Shown in pieces: positions 62,702 to 64,000 of a stretch of 64,000 bases of DNA. Positions within the stretch are counted from its first letter, which is position 1, and each line of letters starts with the position of its first letter. A program made the position numbers and the translations under genes. Below the pieces are notes generated by a model. That model was not told the origin of the DNA and ran no database searches. It saw only the letters and a list, made by a program, of their open reading frames with translations. Source of the stretch: Rhizobium tumorigenes (GTDB lineage Bacteria > Pseudomonadota > Alphaproteobacteria > Rhizobiales > Rhizobiaceae); the NCBI RefSeq assembly GCF_003240565.2, contig NZ_CP117259.1:62001-126000 (forward strand). Reading direction: 5' to 3'.

Positions 62702-62947
62702 ATGACAACGATACTTCCTAATGAAAACAGTGAGATCGATTCTGACACCCTAAAAGAACTGGCATCGATTGCGCGGCTCATCACCTATGCCCGTGAGAGC
62801 GCCAAGGGAATGAATGCCGAGTTTCCTGTCTGGTGCCTCGATCTCGCTCTTGGCGCGGTACTGCAGGAAATGTATGCGGCTCGCAATACGCAGCCGCTGA
62901 CAGGCGAAATGGACGACGAGGCCTGCTCCATGGCGCAACTCCACTGA
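62702..62947 (+). CDS. Small hypothetical cytoplasmic protein
   Basis: An 81-residue acidic protein with the segment DTLKELASIARLITYARESAKGMNAEFPVWCLDLALGAVLQEMYAA, predicted helical. The ATG at 62702 has GGGGCA just upstream; an upstream extension from 62591 is Cys-rich and unlike the rest. Resembles short rhizobial proteins of unknown function. It is convergent with the TetR gene, 14 bases apart. Confidence 0.6.
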   Translation: MTTILPNENSEIDSDTLKELASIARLITYARESAKGMNAEFPVWCLDLALGAVLQEMYAARNTQPLTGEMDDEACSMAQLH

Positions 62948-62961
62948 TGTGTTCGCATGCT

Positions 62962-63630
62962 TCACTCAGGGCGCGGCAGCGCGCCCTTGAGGAAGACTTC
63001 GAAACAACACCGCAGATGGTCGTTTCTCGCCTCGCGACTTGGCCAGTGGTCTATATTGCCCGGCATGGGAGCCAGCGCTCCCATCACCATGCTGAGCAGC
63101 ATACGGGCACCGCTTTCGGTATTCCGGATGCTGATGCGGCCTCGTTCGGTTTGTGTCTGCAGCCATTCCGCAAGTAGCGTTCGTGATTGTTGCAGACCGT
63201 GCTTGTGCAGCAACCCGCCAATTTCCGGAAACCTCTCCGCCTCTCCCACGATAAAGTGAATGAACGCCTGGCGATCCCTGTCGACCTCCTCGTCGATGTC
63301 GATCATGAAGATCTGCTCAAGCGTTTCCATGAGTGGCAGCGTTTCTGCATCGTCGCGCGGGAGCGCCACCATTGATGCGCGATGAAGGTCGATCATCGCC
63401 ATGAAAAGCTCTGTCTTGCTGGAAAAAAGCTTGTAGAGTGTCTGCTTGGAGACTTTGCAGCGCATTGCGACCAGATCCATTGTCGTACCCGCGTAACCCA
63501 TCTGGTGGAAGGTGCTGCGTGCCTCGGCAATGATCATCGTGCGCCGTGTGTCGTCGCTTGCAGTCTGCGGACGGCCACGCGGGCGACGGACAGCTTCTGC
63601 AGCAACCGTTCCTTGAGTCTGATTTTTCAT
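62962..63630 (-). CDS. TetR/AcrR-family repressor, probably of the divergent efflux genes
   Basis: This 222-residue repressor has a basic N-terminus (RRPRGRPQTA), then the TetR helix-turn-helix (~residues 30-75: RRTMIIAEARSTFHQMGYAGTTMDLVAMRCKVSKQTLYKLFSSKTELF). The C-terminal ligand domain resembles AcrR_C-type TetR proteins. GGAG lies 8 bases before the ATG at 63630. It is divergent from an RND membrane-fusion gene with a 91-base AT-rich gap that holds a dyad. Confidence 0.9.
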   Translation of the reverse strand: MKNQTQGTVAAEAVRRPRGRPQTASDDTRRTMIIAEARSTFHQMGYAGTTMDLVAMRCKVSKQTLYKLFSSKTELFMAMIDLHRASMVALPRDDAETLPLMETLEQIFMIDIDEEVDRDRQAFIHFIVGEAERFPEIGGLLHKHGLQQSRTLLAEWLQTQTERGRISIRNTESGARMLLSMVMGALAPMPGNIDHWPSREARNDHLRCCFEVFLKGALPRPE

Positions 63631-63673
63631 TGACAAACTCCGGGAGCAATTGACATTAAAGACTGCAGATATA

Positions 63674-63699
63674 TTTAGCATACCGTGTCGTACTGTAAA
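63674..63699. promoter_or_regulatory. Imperfect dyad in the tetR-efflux intergenic region, candidate operator
   Basis: TTTA-N3-TAC-N6-GTA-N3-TAAA, a 26-base interrupted palindrome in AT-rich sequence between two divergent starts, the usual place of a TetR operator. It is only partly symmetric. Confidence 0.5.
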
Positions 63700-63721
63700 T
63701 AACAGGACTGGAAACCGCAAC

Positions 63722-64000
63722 GTGCAAAACTCCGCCTCATCTTCGCATGTCTCACAACGCGCGTCTGCTCCGAAGGCCCGGGGCCGGAGCGCGTCGATTG
63801 GCAGGGTAGTTGCGCTCGCTGCGGCGGGCATTGGTATGGCCCTGTTGGTTGCCGGTTGCAACGAGCAGAAGTCCGGACAGAACAACGCGCCCGCAGTGAA
63901 GCCCGAGGTATCTGCCATCGTGCTGCACCCGCAATCCGTTGCGATTACGGCGGAGCTGCCGGGAAGAACTGCTGCCTACTTGACGGCAGACGTACGCCCG
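63722..64000 (+). CDS. RND efflux membrane-fusion lipoprotein, N-terminal part (AcrA-like)
   Basis: The first 93 residues are present; the gene runs off the window. GTG start at 63722. A basic N-terminus is followed by a hydrophobic segment and lipobox LLVAGC (Cys near residue 46). VSAIVLHPQSVAITAELPGRTAAYLTADVRP then gives the beginning of an AcrA/MexA-type adaptor (ExPGRT, AxxVRP). It would link an RND pump to an outer-membrane channel; the pump gene should follow. The TetR gene upstream is its likely repressor. Confidence 0.88.
   Translation, partial: MQNSASSSHVSQRASAPKARGRSASIGRVVALAAAGIGMALLVAGCNEQKSGQNNAPAVKPEVSAIVLHPQSVAITAELPGRTAAYLTADVRP

Overview
The window looks like part of a large replicon, probably a plasmid or chromid, of a Rhizobium/Agrobacterium-type alphaproteobacterium. 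The reasons are high GC, a complete rhizobial-type erythritol (ery) locus, a NolR-like ArsR regulator, a TGA-N9-TCA iron-responsive operator of the RirA kind, a RHE_PE00001/DUF1612 family protein typical of rhizobial plasmids, DUF6074 and DUF1236 proteins, and an IS1202/ISNCY-type insertion sequence. No rRNA, tRNA, CRISPR array or replication origin was recognised.

Layout, 1-27.7 kb. The window opens in a hydantoinase-B type subunit followed by a three-subunit molybdenum hydroxylase (FAD, 2Fe-2S and Mo subunits, overlapping). On the minus strand from 12.4 to 4.5 kb lies a full ferric-siderophore unit: ECF sigma factor, FecR anti-sigma, TonB-dependent receptor with an STN domain, then FhuD-, FhuB- and FhuC-like transporter genes, with an IRO-type operator in front of the sigma gene. 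An intact IS (12768-14496) and remnants of two other IS follow. Then come a secreted protein, a cytochrome b / sulfite-oxidase-like / DoxX-like redox set (15-17.8 kb), a DUF5677 gene, a Na+/H+ antiporter, copA-cueR with a textbook CueR box, a DUF1612 gene, an amidohydrolase, a NolR-like regulator with a large dyad in front of it, aroQ and a DUF6074 gene.

Layout, 28-49.6 kb. A solitary IS end abuts an unusual minus-strand operon: phosphodiesterase-like, HAD phosphatase-like and three nucleotidyltransferase-like domains in two genes, only one of which keeps the full signature loop. Next is the polyol island. eryD-eryA-eryB-eryC-eryH-eryI run leftward and DUF2291-eryE-eryF-eryG run rightward from a 687-bp control region. 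Erythritol should be imported by EryEFG, phosphorylated by EryA, oxidised by EryB, and isomerised by EryC, EryH and EryI to erythrose 4-phosphate. Directly behind the transporter is a second module: a DeoR regulator, an FGGY kinase, a second DeoR regulator and a GlpD-type dehydrogenase. The last three are translationally coupled behind a promoter framed by a perfect 9-bp inverted repeat. This second kinase/dehydrogenase pair is the best candidate here for an undescribed polyol pathway.

Layout, 49.6-64 kb. An AT-richer ADP-ribosylglycohydrolase, a DUF1236 protein, an orphan sulfate-binding protein, a hydroxypyruvate reductase-like protein plus a class III aminotransferase, a small secreted protein, a DUF2459 protein, a TctDE-like two-component system convergent with an NMT1-type ABC importer, a secreted Cys-rich protein, an XRE regulator, and a TetR regulator divergent from an RND membrane-fusion lipoprotein that runs off the end.
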